From an uncultured Agromyces sp. (GTDB taxonomy: Bacteria; Actinomycetota; Actinomycetes; Actinomycetales; Microbacteriaceae): 54,612 nucleotides of DNA. Both the position numbers and the translations under genes were made by a program. Shown here one piece after another: positions 7,702-17,479 of the stretch. Position 1 is the stretch's first letter. Each line of letters opens with the position of its first letter. The notes beneath the pieces were generated by a model. It had not been told where the DNA came from and searched no databases. It saw only the letters and a list, made by a program, of their open reading frames with translations. The stretch is from NCBI GenBank assembly GCA_913053875.1, contig CAJXGN010000019.1, forward strand, positions 1 to 54,612, given 5' to 3'.

Positions 7702-9483
7702 GTGAACATCAAGCGTGGGGCGGCTGGCGCAGCCGTCATCGCCGCGGGAGCACTCGTGCTCTCGGGCTGCTCGCTGCCGTATGAGTCAGAGGTCATCGAG
7801 GGAACCGAGATCACGGTTTCCTGGAACGACATCATCGACAACTTCAACAGCAGCAGCACCTCGGGTAACAACATCGCGAACAGCAATGTGACCTACCTGA
7901 CGACGTCGAGCTTCAACTACTACGACAACTCGCCCGAGCTGGTCCAGAACACGGAGTTCGGCTCGTACGAGAAGACCAGCGACGACCCGCTGACCGTCGA
8001 GTACACCATCAACGACAACATCGTCTGGTCCGACGGCACGCCGCTCGACGAGGCCGACATGCTCCTGTCGTGGGCGTACATCTTCGCCGGCGTCACCGAC
8101 GAGGAGGGCGCACCGCTCTTCAACTACGCGAACCCGCGTGCCGACCTCGCGAGCGCGACGCCGGAGATCGACGACAACAAGCTCGTCCTGGTCTACGACA
8201 AGCCCTACGTCGACTGGGAGGTGCAGTTCGGCATCGGTTCGGTCGCCGCGCACGCCGCCGTCCAGCTCGCGTACCCCGAGATCGAGGACGCGCAGGAGGC
8301 CAAGGACCAGCTGGTCGAGGCCATCCAGAACAAGGACTCCGAGTGGCTCGCGCCGGTCGCCGAGGCGTGGGAGGCGGACTTCCAGTCGGCCAACACCCCC
8401 GAGTCCGACCTGGTGAAGCTCTCGTACGGTCCCTACATCGTCGAGGACCTCGTCGAGGAGGACTACGTCACCCTCGTCGCGAACGAGGAGTTCGCCTGGG
8501 GCCCCTCGCCCAAGTACGAGCGGATCACCATCCGCCAGATCGCGGACCCGACCGCTCAGGTGCAGTCGCTCCAGAACGGTGACGTCCAGGTCGCTTCGGG
8601 CCAGCCCACGCCGGACGTGCTGCAGCTCGTCCAGGAGACCGAGACCGCTGACTACCACACCAGCGACGAGGCCACCTACGAGCACGTCGACCTGACCTTC
8701 AACAACGGCGGTCCGTTCGACCCGGCGACCTACGGTGGCGACGAGGAGACCGCGAAGGCCGTGCGCATCGCGTTCCTCAAGACCATCCCGCGCAACGAGA
8801 TCCTCGAGAAGCTCATCCACCCGCTCAACCCGAACGCGGTCGTGCGCAACTCGATCCTCCAGATCCCCGGCTCGCCGATGTACGACCCGATCGTCGAGGC
8901 GAACGGTTCGGCCGAGTACGCCGAGGTCGACATCGAGGGCGCCAAGGCGCTGCTCGAGGAGGCCGGTGTCGAGACCCCGGTCGAGGTCAAGTTCTGGTAC
9001 CCCGAGGGCAACGAGCGTCGTGCCGCCGAGTACGAGCTCATCGCCACCTCGGCCGCCCTCGCCGGCTTCGACGTGACCGATGATTCCGAGCCCAACTGGG
9101 AGTTCACCGACACCGCCGCGAACCCGACGAACCCGCACGACGCGGTCATCTTCGCCTGGGCGTCGACGAGCCTCGCGCTCACCGGCACCGACCAGTACCT
9201 CGGTACCGGCCAGCCCTCGAACTTCGGTGGCTACTCGAACGAGGTCGTCGACACCCGTCTGAGCGACCTCGAGACCGAGCTGGACGAGGACGAGCAGATC
9301 CAGATCCAGATCGACGTGGAGACCGAGCTGTGGGCTGACGGCTACGGCATCACCATCTTCCAGTTCCCGGGTCTGACGGCATGGGACCAGGGTGTCGAGG
9401 GCATCGCCCCGGCTCCGCTCGCGCCGTACTACTTCTGGAACTTCTGGGAGTGGGCGCCGTCTGACGGTGCGACCGCCGAGTAA
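7702..9483 (+). CDS. Oligopeptide ABC transporter substrate-binding lipoprotein (SBP family 5)
   Basis: This 593-residue secreted lipoprotein captures peptides and delivers them to the permeases encoded next. The N-terminus MNIKRG, a hydrophobic stretch and the lipobox LSGC (Cys near residue 23) mark lipidation. The mature part has family-5 features such as VEYTINDNIVWSDGTPLDEADML. GTG 7702 is chosen because AGGAGG lies 4 bases upstream and the signal peptide starts there; an upstream in-frame TTG at 7678 would add eight residues without a ribosome site. It has its own promoter and is followed by a very strong hairpin, so it is probably expressed well above the permeases. The exact ligand is unknown. 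Confidence 0.95.
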   Translation: MNIKRGAAGAAVIAAGALVLSGCSLPYESEVIEGTEITVSWNDIIDNFNSSSTSGNNIANSNVTYLTTSSFNYYDNSPELVQNTEFGSYEKTSDDPLTVEYTINDNIVWSDGTPLDEADMLLSWAYIFAGVTDEEGAPLFNYANPRADLASATPEIDDNKLVLVYDKPYVDWEVQFGIGSVAAHAAVQLAYPEIEDAQEAKDQLVEAIQNKDSEWLAPVAEAWEADFQSANTPESDLVKLSYGPYIVEDLVEEDYVTLVANEEFAWGPSPKYERITIRQIADPTAQVQSLQNGDVQVASGQPTPDVLQLVQETETADYHTSDEATYEHVDLTFNNGGPFDPATYGGDEETAKAVRIAFLKTIPRNEILEKLIHPLNPNAVVRNSILQIPGSPMYDPIVEANGSAEYAEVDIEGAKALLEEAGVETPVEVKFWYPEGNERRAAEYELIATSAALAGFDVTDDSEPNWEFTDTAANPTNPHDAVIFAWASTSLALTGTDQYLGTGQPSNFGGYSNEVVDTRLSDLETELDEDEQIQIQIDVETELWADGYGITIFQFPGLTAWDQGVEGIAPAPLAPYYFWNFWEWAPSDGATAE

Positions 9484-9498
9484 TCGGCTTCGCCTCAC

Positions 9499-9537
9499 CC
9501 GGTGGGCCGGATGCGACCTCCGCATCCGGCCCACCGG
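9499..9537 (+). terminator. Strong hairpin between binding protein and permease genes
   Basis: CCGGTGGGCCGGATGCG and its exact complement form a 17-base stem (9499-9515 with 9521-9537) closed by ACCTC, 15 bases after the stop codon. It probably ends or attenuates most transcripts and protects the 3' end of the binding-protein mRNA. Confidence 0.8.
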
Positions 9538-9561
9538 CCTGATCCCGGCGGGCGGGCGCGG

Positions 9562-9589
9562 TTGCATCCCAGCCGACCCCGCCTATACT
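9562..9589 (+). promoter_or_regulatory. Separate promoter for the permease genes
   Basis: TTGCAT (9562-9567) and TATACT (9584-9589) are 16 bases apart, a near-consensus -10. It lies just beyond the hairpin and implies independent transcription of the permeases with a leader of about 80 bases. Confidence 0.55.
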
Positions 9590-9676
9590 GACCTCTTCGA
9601 ACCGGCAGCGGCCGATCGCCGCGGCCCTCGAGGGGTGTCGCCGGGTCTCGTGCCGAACCACCCGTAAGGACCCCCG

Positions 9677-11224
9677 GTGTTCTCCTTCGTCGCCAGGCGA
9701 CTCGTCGCCACCCTGCTCGTCCTGCTCGTCGCGTCATTCGTCGTGTACGTGCTCACCGCCGTCTCGGGCGATCCGCTCGAGGAATTGCGCGGCAGCCGCG
9801 ACCCCGACGCGCAGGCCAAGATCGCGGACCTCGCGAACAAGCTCGATCTCGACACCCCGCCCGTGCTGCGCTACTTCGCGTGGCTCGGCGGCGCCGCAGG
9901 CTGCCTCGTCGGCAACTGCGACCTCGGCATCTCCGTCGCTCGCGGCGAGCTGCCCGTCACCGAGGTCATCGCCACCGCGATGGGCTCGACCCTCCAGCTG
10001 GTCACGGCTGCCACGATCCTCGCCATCCTCTTCGGCGTCGCGATCGGCATGACGACCGCCCTGCGCCAGTACAGCGGATACGACTACACCGTCACGTTCG
10101 CGACCTTCGTCTTCTACTCGCTGCCCGTCTTCTGGGTCGCGGTGCTCCTCAAGCAGTACGGCGGCATCGCCTTCAACCAGTTCCTCGGCGATCCGGTGAT
10201 CCCGTGGTGGTTCATCCCGATATTCGGGTTGGTGACGGGCTTCATACTGATGGCCGTCGTCGGCGGTGGGCTCGCCACACGGATCAAGACCTTCCTGTTC
10301 ACGGGCCTCGCGGGAGCAGCGCTGCTCCTGCTGCTCGATGTCACGGGCTGGTTCGCCGAGCCGTCGATCGGCATCGTCGGCATCATCCTGTTCTCGGTGG
10401 CGAACGCCCTCATCGTCGCGAGCCTCACCACCGGACTCCGGGACAAGCCGGCCCTGATCGCCTTCGGCATCGCCGCCGTCGGCGCCCCGGTCGCGCTCTG
10501 GTTCCCGTTCCAGTTCCTGTTCTTCTTCGGCAACGCGTGGTGGACCATCGCGCTCGTCGCGATCATCCTCGTGGCGATCGGCGCGATCGTCGGTTGGCTC
10601 TTCGGCGGCGATCGCCGAGGCAACCTCGCACGCGTGGTCGGCCTCGCGGCCGGCCTCGGCACGATCCCGCTCGTGTTCGACCAGATGTTCCAGCGCTGGG
10701 CGACCTACGAGTCGATCATCCCGCTCTCCAGCGGCGTCATCTCGACCATCGGCTCCTCGACGCCGGCGATCGACCGCACCGACGACTACTGGCTGCAGAT
10801 GCTCGACTCGCTGACGCACATGATCCTGCCGACCGCGACGCTCATGCTCATCTCGCTCGCCGCCTACACGCGGTACTCGCGGGCGAGCCTGCTCGAGGTC
10901 ATGAACCAGGACTACGTGCGCACCGCGCGTGCGAAGGGCCTCTCCGAACGCGTCGTCGTCATGCGCCATGCATTCCGAAACGCCATGATCCCGATCGCGA
11001 CGATCATCGCCTTCGACTTCGGCGGCCTGATCGGCGGTGCGGTCATCACGGAGACGGTCTTCGCGTGGAAGGGCATGGGAGCCGTGTTCTCCGATGCCCT
11101 CGCGCGAACAGACGTCAACCTGATGATGGGCTTCTTCCTCGTCACGGGCGTGCTCGCCGTCATCTTCAACATCATCGCCGACCTCTTGTACTCGGCACTC
11201 GATCCGCGAATCCGGGTGAGCTGA
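9677..11224 (+). CDS. Oligopeptide ABC transporter permease (DppB/OppB type) with large membrane insertion
   Basis: This is the first membrane subunit of the peptide importer. It has 515 residues against about 310-340 for ordinary DppB. The N-terminal part (MFSFVARRLVATLLVLL, then membrane helices near 100-160) and the C-terminal part with the ATPase-coupling EAA loop (YTRYSRASLLEVMNQDYVRTARAKGL) are canonical. Between them, roughly residues 175-325, lie about six extra hydrophobic segments with charged joints such as GGDRRGN. GTG 9677 follows AAGGA. Its stop is one base before the start of the second permease, so the two are coupled. The insertion is in frame and has the base composition of its neighbours, so it is not an assembly break. 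Its function is unknown. Confidence 0.92.
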   Translation: MFSFVARRLVATLLVLLVASFVVYVLTAVSGDPLEELRGSRDPDAQAKIADLANKLDLDTPPVLRYFAWLGGAAGCLVGNCDLGISVARGELPVTEVIATAMGSTLQLVTAATILAILFGVAIGMTTALRQYSGYDYTVTFATFVFYSLPVFWVAVLLKQYGGIAFNQFLGDPVIPWWFIPIFGLVTGFILMAVVGGGLATRIKTFLFTGLAGAALLLLLDVTGWFAEPSIGIVGIILFSVANALIVASLTTGLRDKPALIAFGIAAVGAPVALWFPFQFLFFFGNAWWTIALVAIILVAIGAIVGWLFGGDRRGNLARVVGLAAGLGTIPLVFDQMFQRWATYESIIPLSSGVISTIGSSTPAIDRTDDYWLQMLDSLTHMILPTATLMLISLAAYTRYSRASLLEVMNQDYVRTARAKGLSERVVVMRHAFRNAMIPIATIIAFDFGGLIGGAVITETVFAWKGMGAVFSDALARTDVNLMMGFFLVTGVLAVIFNIIADLLYSALDPRIRVS

Positions 11225-11225
11225 C

Positions 11226-12404
11226 ATGACCGACCCCAAGCACATCACCGAGGCCCCCGACGAGTCCCGCGGCAGTGAGATCAGCATCGAGCAGCGGCAG
11301 GTCGCCGGGCTCAGCCAGGGCGCGATCGTGCGCCGCCGGTTCTTCCAGCACCGCGGTGCCGTCGTCTCGCTCATCGCCTTCGGGCTGCTCGTCCTGCTGG
11401 CCTTCAGTTCCGTCGGCACCGTCATCGGCGGCAGCGGCGAGTACGCGGTCGACACGACGAGCGGCACGCTCGGCATCGACGGCTTCCGTATCGCGGGCTG
11501 GTGGGACAAGGACTGGTGGACCCGCTACCCGATCGTGAACGGCGGCCAGCCGACCATCACGCTCTGGCCGTTCTCCATCGGCGAGCACCCGTTCGGGCAG
11601 GACGACCTCGGCAAGGACATGTTCGCCCGCGTCATGCGCGGCACGCAGCAGTCGCTCGTCGTGGTGTTCCTCGCCGGCATCATCTCGACGATCATCGGCG
11701 TCGTCGTCGGCGCGTTCTCGGGTTTCTACCGGGGCCGCATCGACTCGCTGCTCATGCGCTTCACCGACGTGATCATCATCATCCCGATCCTCGTGCTCGG
11801 TGCGGTGCTCGCGACCACGTTCGGCGGCGACGCGCTCACGATCGGCATCCTCCTCGGCGCCATCGCCTGGACCGGCCTCGCGCGTCTCGTACGCGCGGAG
11901 TTCCTCGCGCTGCGCGAGCGCGAGTTCGTCGACGCCGCACGCGTCGCGGGCGCGAGCGACGGCCGGATCATCTTCAAGCACATCCTGCCGAACACCGTCG
12001 GCGTGATCGTGGTGAACTCGACGCTGCTCATGAGCGCGGCGATCCTTATCGAGGTGTCGCTCAGCTTCCTCGGGTTCGGTATCCAGACGCCCGACATCTC
12101 GCTGGGTCAGCTCATCAACCAGTACCAGGGCGCGTTCAACACGCGGCCGTGGCTGTTCTGGTGGCCGGGCATCTTCATCATCATCATCGCGCTGTGCATC
12201 AACTTCGTCGGCGACGGCCTCCGCGATGCGTTCGACCCGCGCCAGAAGCGTGTACCGAACTTCAACGGCCCGATGTCGGAGATGCGCCGCTGGTGGGCGC
12301 AGCGCGGCGCGGACCGCGCGGGTGCGGTCGCTCCCGGCGGGTCGGCGATCGATGCGTCGGCCCCCGACGGATCGTCGCGCGGCGGGTCGACCGAAGACCG
12401 GTGA
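11226..12404 (+). CDS. Oligopeptide ABC transporter permease (DppC/OppC type)
   Basis: This is the second membrane subunit, 392 residues. A cytoplasmic N-terminus of about 45 residues leads to the first membrane helix. A periplasmic-side stretch with HPFGQDDLGKDMFARVMRG is the usual DppC entry motif. The core helices are followed by the EAA loop (REREFVDAARVAGASDGRIIFKH). The C-terminus has an extra hydrophilic tail of about 45 residues rich in Gly, Ser and Asp. ATG 11226 starts one base after the stop of the first permease. It is followed after 11 bases by the 3' end of an opposite-strand gene, so the operon is interrupted here before the ATPase gene. Confidence 0.93.
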   Translation: MTDPKHITEAPDESRGSEISIEQRQVAGLSQGAIVRRRFFQHRGAVVSLIAFGLLVLLAFSSVGTVIGGSGEYAVDTTSGTLGIDGFRIAGWWDKDWWTRYPIVNGGQPTITLWPFSIGEHPFGQDDLGKDMFARVMRGTQQSLVVVFLAGIISTIIGVVVGAFSGFYRGRIDSLLMRFTDVIIIIPILVLGAVLATTFGGDALTIGILLGAIAWTGLARLVRAEFLALREREFVDAARVAGASDGRIIFKHILPNTVGVIVVNSTLLMSAAILIEVSLSFLGFGIQTPDISLGQLINQYQGAFNTRPWLFWWPGIFIIIIALCINFVGDGLRDAFDPRQKRVPNFNGPMSEMRRWWAQRGADRAGAVAPGGSAIDASAPDGSSRGGSTEDR

Positions 12405-12415
12405 TGGCGATGTGC

Positions 12416-13012
12416 CTAGACCACGATGCCCAGTACGACCGCGAGGACGAGCACCGCGAATCCCGCGATCGTCGCCACGTGCAGCGTCACGTCGCGCGGG
12501 CTGCCGTCGTCGACCAGCCGGTCGCTGTCGCGCAGCTCCTCCCAGCGGCGCCGCACCAGGTACGCGGCCGCGCCCGAGTCGCTCGAGACGAGGTCGCCGG
12601 GTCGCACCGTGCCGGCCACGTAGCTCGACTCGGGCAGGTGGGTGCCGTGCTCCCGCTGCGCGAACAGCAGCGAGTAGCGGCCGGGTGCGGGTGCCGCCCA
12701 GGCGCTCACGCGCCCGTGCGTCGTGTCGAGCATGAGCGCGTAGCGCGTGTCGATGCGGCGGATCTGGCCCCACGGCACGCGGACCGTGCGGAACACGTTC
12801 GCGACCACGACCCCCTCGTCGTCGATGCGCACCGACGGCCGCCAGTAGGCCGCCCACGCGCCGAAGGCGAGCAGGGCGAGCATCGGCGTGAAGGCGAACA
12901 GGTCGCCCGGAGCACCCATGAGCGCCGCGACGAACCCGATGCCGCAGGCGACGAACACGGCTCCCGCGAGCCATCGACCGAAACGGGGGCGGAAGACATG
13001 TACCTCGGACAC
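12416..13012 (-). CDS. PH-domain membrane protein
   Basis: About 198 residues are encoded on the strand opposite to the transporter. Two hydrophobic segments (GAVFVACGIGFVAALMG and a second soon after) precede a soluble bacterial PH-like domain (VRIDDEGVVVANVFRTVRVPWGQIRRIDT). A final membrane helix ends the protein (FAVLVLAVVLGIVV). Such proteins are common in actinobacteria and poorly understood. The start is uncertain: tandem GTG codons at 13015 and 13012 are the best in-frame choices, and neither has a convincing Shine-Dalgarno. The gene separates the second permease from the ATPase gene and ends 11 bases from the permease stop. Confidence 0.75.
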   Translation of the reverse strand: MSEVHVFRPRFGRWLAGAVFVACGIGFVAALMGAPGDLFAFTPMLALLAFGAWAAYWRPSVRIDDEGVVVANVFRTVRVPWGQIRRIDTRYALMLDTTHGRVSAWAAPAPGRYSLLFAQREHGTHLPESSYVAGTVRPGDLVSSDSGAAAYLVRRRWEELRDSDRLVDDGSPRDVTLHVATIAGFAVLVLAVVLGIVV

Positions 13013-13062
13013 CACACCATCGTCGCAGACGCGATGCGAACCATCTCGAAAGGCCACCTCCA

Positions 13063-14733
<1,671 letters not shown>

Positions 14734-14752
14734 TCGCACCGACCAGCCAGCG

Positions 14753-17479
14753 GTGACGAGGCCCCGAAACCGGCGGCGCGGGAACGCGCGGTTCCTCCTG
14801 GCGCGCGCCCGCGTCGCCCTGCCGGTGCTCGTGGCGCTCGCGGTCACGACCGCGGTCGCCGCGGCGACCCTCGCGGGGCTCGTCGGCGCCATCGCCGTCG
14901 TCGAAGCGCGCGCGGCTCTGGCAGCCGTCGCGGCGGCGCCGGGTGACGGCGACCGCGTGGTCGTGCGCCCGGTGACGGGCGACCCGGCCGATGCCATGCC
15001 CGCGGTACGCGACGCACTCGGGTCGCTCGGCGCACCGGGCGCCCTCGCGGTCGACGTCGACGGCCGCACCCTCGTGCTGACGCCCGACCCCGCGCGCTTC
15101 ACGGCCGACGCTGCGGCGGCCCTCGCCCGCGGGCTCGGCGATCTCGATGACGCCGTGGTCGACGCCGGCGGCCCCGAGGTGCAGGTCTCGGGCGGGCTGC
15201 GCCGCACGTTGGTCGATGTGCTGCCGGGGCTCGAGTCACGGCGCGGCCCGACCGCGGTCGCCGTCGGCATCACCGGGCTCGTCGCCGTGGTCGCGGTGGC
15301 GGCGGTCGCGCTCGAGGTCGTGCGCGTGCGCACCACGGAGACTCGACTGCAGCGCGCCCGCGGCGCCTCGCGTCGACGTCTCGTCGGCATCGCGGCCTCC
15401 GAGGCCGCCGTGGTCGCGGCGACCGGGGCCATCGCGGGCGCCGTCGCCGGTACGCTCGCCGCGGCGCTCGTGGGCGGCATCGTGGTCGGCGGCTGGCCGG
15501 CGGTCGCCGTGGGCGCTGCCGTCGTGCTCGTCGCTGTGGCCGCGGTGGTGATCGGCACATTCCGCGGCGCCGACCGCACCTCGGCGCGTGCGGACGGCAC
15601 GGCGCTGATCGGAACGGCCGTGCTCGTCGCGATCGTCACGGGCGTGGCCGTCTGGCAGTTCGCGCAGGCGGGCAGCGCGGTGGTCGTGCGCGGCGACGGA
15701 TCGCGCAGCGTCGACCCGATCGTCGCGATGGCTCCGGCACTCGTGCTCGCGCTCGCGGGACTCGTCGCCGTCGCCGTTGCGGCGCCGATCGCCCGCGCGA
15801 TCGCGGCCGCGTTCCGGGCCAGCCGCGGCGCGAGCCCGGTGACGCCGCTGCGTCTCGCCTCGCGCCGGCCCGCCCGACACGCGGTCACCATCGCCGTCGT
15901 CGTGCTCGCCGCCGGCGCCGTGACGCTCGCGGTCGCGTACCGCGGCAGCATCGAGGCGCTCGGCGCCGCCCCCGAGGACGTGCGGGTCGGTGCCGACGTG
16001 CGCGTCGAGCTGCCCGACGGGGTGGCCGCTGGCGACGTCGCCGCGGTCGCCGGCGCCGACGCGGCCATGGCGGTGCGCCCGCTCGAGGTGCGGGGGAGCG
16101 ACGGCACCATCCCCGTGCTGCCCGTGCAGGCGGCACAGCTCGGTGACGTGCTCGCCGACGCCGACGGCACGATCGACCCGCAGGCCCTCGCGGAGGCGCT
16201 GGGCCAGGGCGGCGACGGGCCCGCGGGCGTCGCGCTTCCGGAGGACACCCGGTCGTTCACGGTCGAGTTGCACGTGCCCGAGGGGGAGTACCAGCAGTCC
16301 GACGGGTCGACCTTCACCGGCCCACCGCCCGCGATGAGCGCGGGATTCGTCTTGGCCGACGCGGAGGGGCGCTTCGCGCAGCTCGCCGCGACGAACGTGG
16401 AGATCACCGAGCTCGAGGAGTCCGAGGTCGGCCAGCTGGTCGAGTTCGAGAATCTCATGGATTCGACGACCGAGCTCGAACTGCCCGCCGGCGGTCCTTG
16501 GACGATCGTCGAGTTGCGCGTCGGGCACGCCGAGGAGTGGGGGGTCGGGGCGCCGGCCGGAGCGCCGGTCGACCTCGTCGTGCGCGCGGACGGGCAGCCG
16601 GTCGACCTCAGCCCGCTCCAGCTGGCACCTGGCGGCGACGGGTCGATCCAGGCGTTCGGTGAGGGCATCCGGGTGGTCGTGCCCTCGCCCTCCGGCCCGT
16701 CGACCGAGGCCGTGCGCGCGGTCCCCGCGGGCGCGCCGACGCGGGTGCCCGCGGTGTTCACCGAACAGGTCGCCGCCGAGCTCGGCGCCGAGGTCGGCGA
16801 CGAGCTCTCGCTGCGCATCCCGACCATGAACGCCACGATCGACTTCGAGGTCGCCGACGTCATCCCGCTGCTGCCCGGTGCGCCCGACGGGCAGGGCATC
16901 CTGACCGACCTGGTCACCGCGTCGTTGTCCGCTGCCGTGCCGCTCGAGCCGACCGAGGTCTGGTTCGGCACGACGGATGCAGCGGAGGTCGCGCTCGCGG
17001 TCGAGGAGGCGTTCCCCGCGGCATCCGTCGACGCCGCCGACCCCCTCGCGGCCGCCGACGCCGAGCGCACCGCCATCGCGTTCGTGCTCGCGGCCGCGGC
17101 CGCGACCGTGCTCGCCCTCGTGGTGCTCGTGCTGCGCCGCACGCGCACGAGGCAGGACACGCGCGAACTCGCCGTGCTCGCGGTGCTCGGCCTCGGCCGT
17201 CGCGGCGCAGCCCGCGTGCGCACGCTCGAAGAGGTCTCCACGCTGGTACTGGGCGCCGTCGGCGGGGTGGCCGCGGGCCTCGCGACCGCGTGGGTCGTGG
17301 TGCCCGCGCTCGTGCGCGGCGCGTACGTCGACCTGCCCGACACGTTCCCGGTCGTGCTCGACGTCGACCCGCTGGTACTCGGCGCCGCGGTCGGCGCCCT
17401 GCTGGCCGCGAGCATCCTGATCGCCGCGACCGTGCGCGCCCCCGCCGCGCTCGCCCCCGTGCTCCGGGAGGACGAATGA
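14753..17479 (+). CDS. FtsX-like ABC permease, large (908 aa)
   Basis: This is a MacB/FtsX-type membrane protein that likely works with the ATPases at 20190-21840. A first membrane helix lies near residues 20-45. Several helices at about 170-360 and a large extracytoplasmic region at about 400-780 follow. The C-terminal FtsX core has three to four helices around LAVLAVLGLGRRGAARVRTLEE. This family uses ATP-driven shape change to extrude or process envelope substrates rather than importing them. Composition is extremely Ala/Val-rich. GTG 14753 is the first codon after the preceding stop region; its TGA overlaps the ATG of the next gene (ATGA at 17476). The substrate is unknown. Confidence 0.85.
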   Translation: MTRPRNRRRGNARFLLARARVALPVLVALAVTTAVAAATLAGLVGAIAVVEARAALAAVAAAPGDGDRVVVRPVTGDPADAMPAVRDALGSLGAPGALAVDVDGRTLVLTPDPARFTADAAAALARGLGDLDDAVVDAGGPEVQVSGGLRRTLVDVLPGLESRRGPTAVAVGITGLVAVVAVAAVALEVVRVRTTETRLQRARGASRRRLVGIAASEAAVVAATGAIAGAVAGTLAAALVGGIVVGGWPAVAVGAAVVLVAVAAVVIGTFRGADRTSARADGTALIGTAVLVAIVTGVAVWQFAQAGSAVVVRGDGSRSVDPIVAMAPALVLALAGLVAVAVAAPIARAIAAAFRASRGASPVTPLRLASRRPARHAVTIAVVVLAAGAVTLAVAYRGSIEALGAAPEDVRVGADVRVELPDGVAAGDVAAVAGADAAMAVRPLEVRGSDGTIPVLPVQAAQLGDVLADADGTIDPQALAEALGQGGDGPAGVALPEDTRSFTVELHVPEGEYQQSDGSTFTGPPPAMSAGFVLADAEGRFAQLAATNVEITELEESEVGQLVEFENLMDSTTELELPAGGPWTIVELRVGHAEEWGVGAPAGAPVDLVVRADGQPVDLSPLQLAPGGDGSIQAFGEGIRVVVPSPSGPSTEAVRAVPAGAPTRVPAVFTEQVAAELGAEVGDELSLRIPTMNATIDFEVADVIPLLPGAPDGQGILTDLVTASLSAAVPLEPTEVWFGTTDAAEVALAVEEAFPAASVDAADPLAAADAERTAIAFVLAAAAATVLALVVLVLRRTRTRQDTRELAVLAVLGLGRRGAARVRTLEEVSTLVLGAVGGVAAGLATAWVVVPALVRGAYVDLPDTFPVVLDVDPLVLGAAVGALLAASILIAATVRAPAALAPVLREDE

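Noticed and set aside
12416..13040. Alternative reading of the PH-domain gene from an ATG with GGAGGTGG upstream
   Set aside because: That ATG is in another frame, which gives a low-complexity Ser/Ala/Arg protein. The PH-domain frame has hydrophobic helices and a plausible fold, so the ribosome-like sequence is taken as chance.
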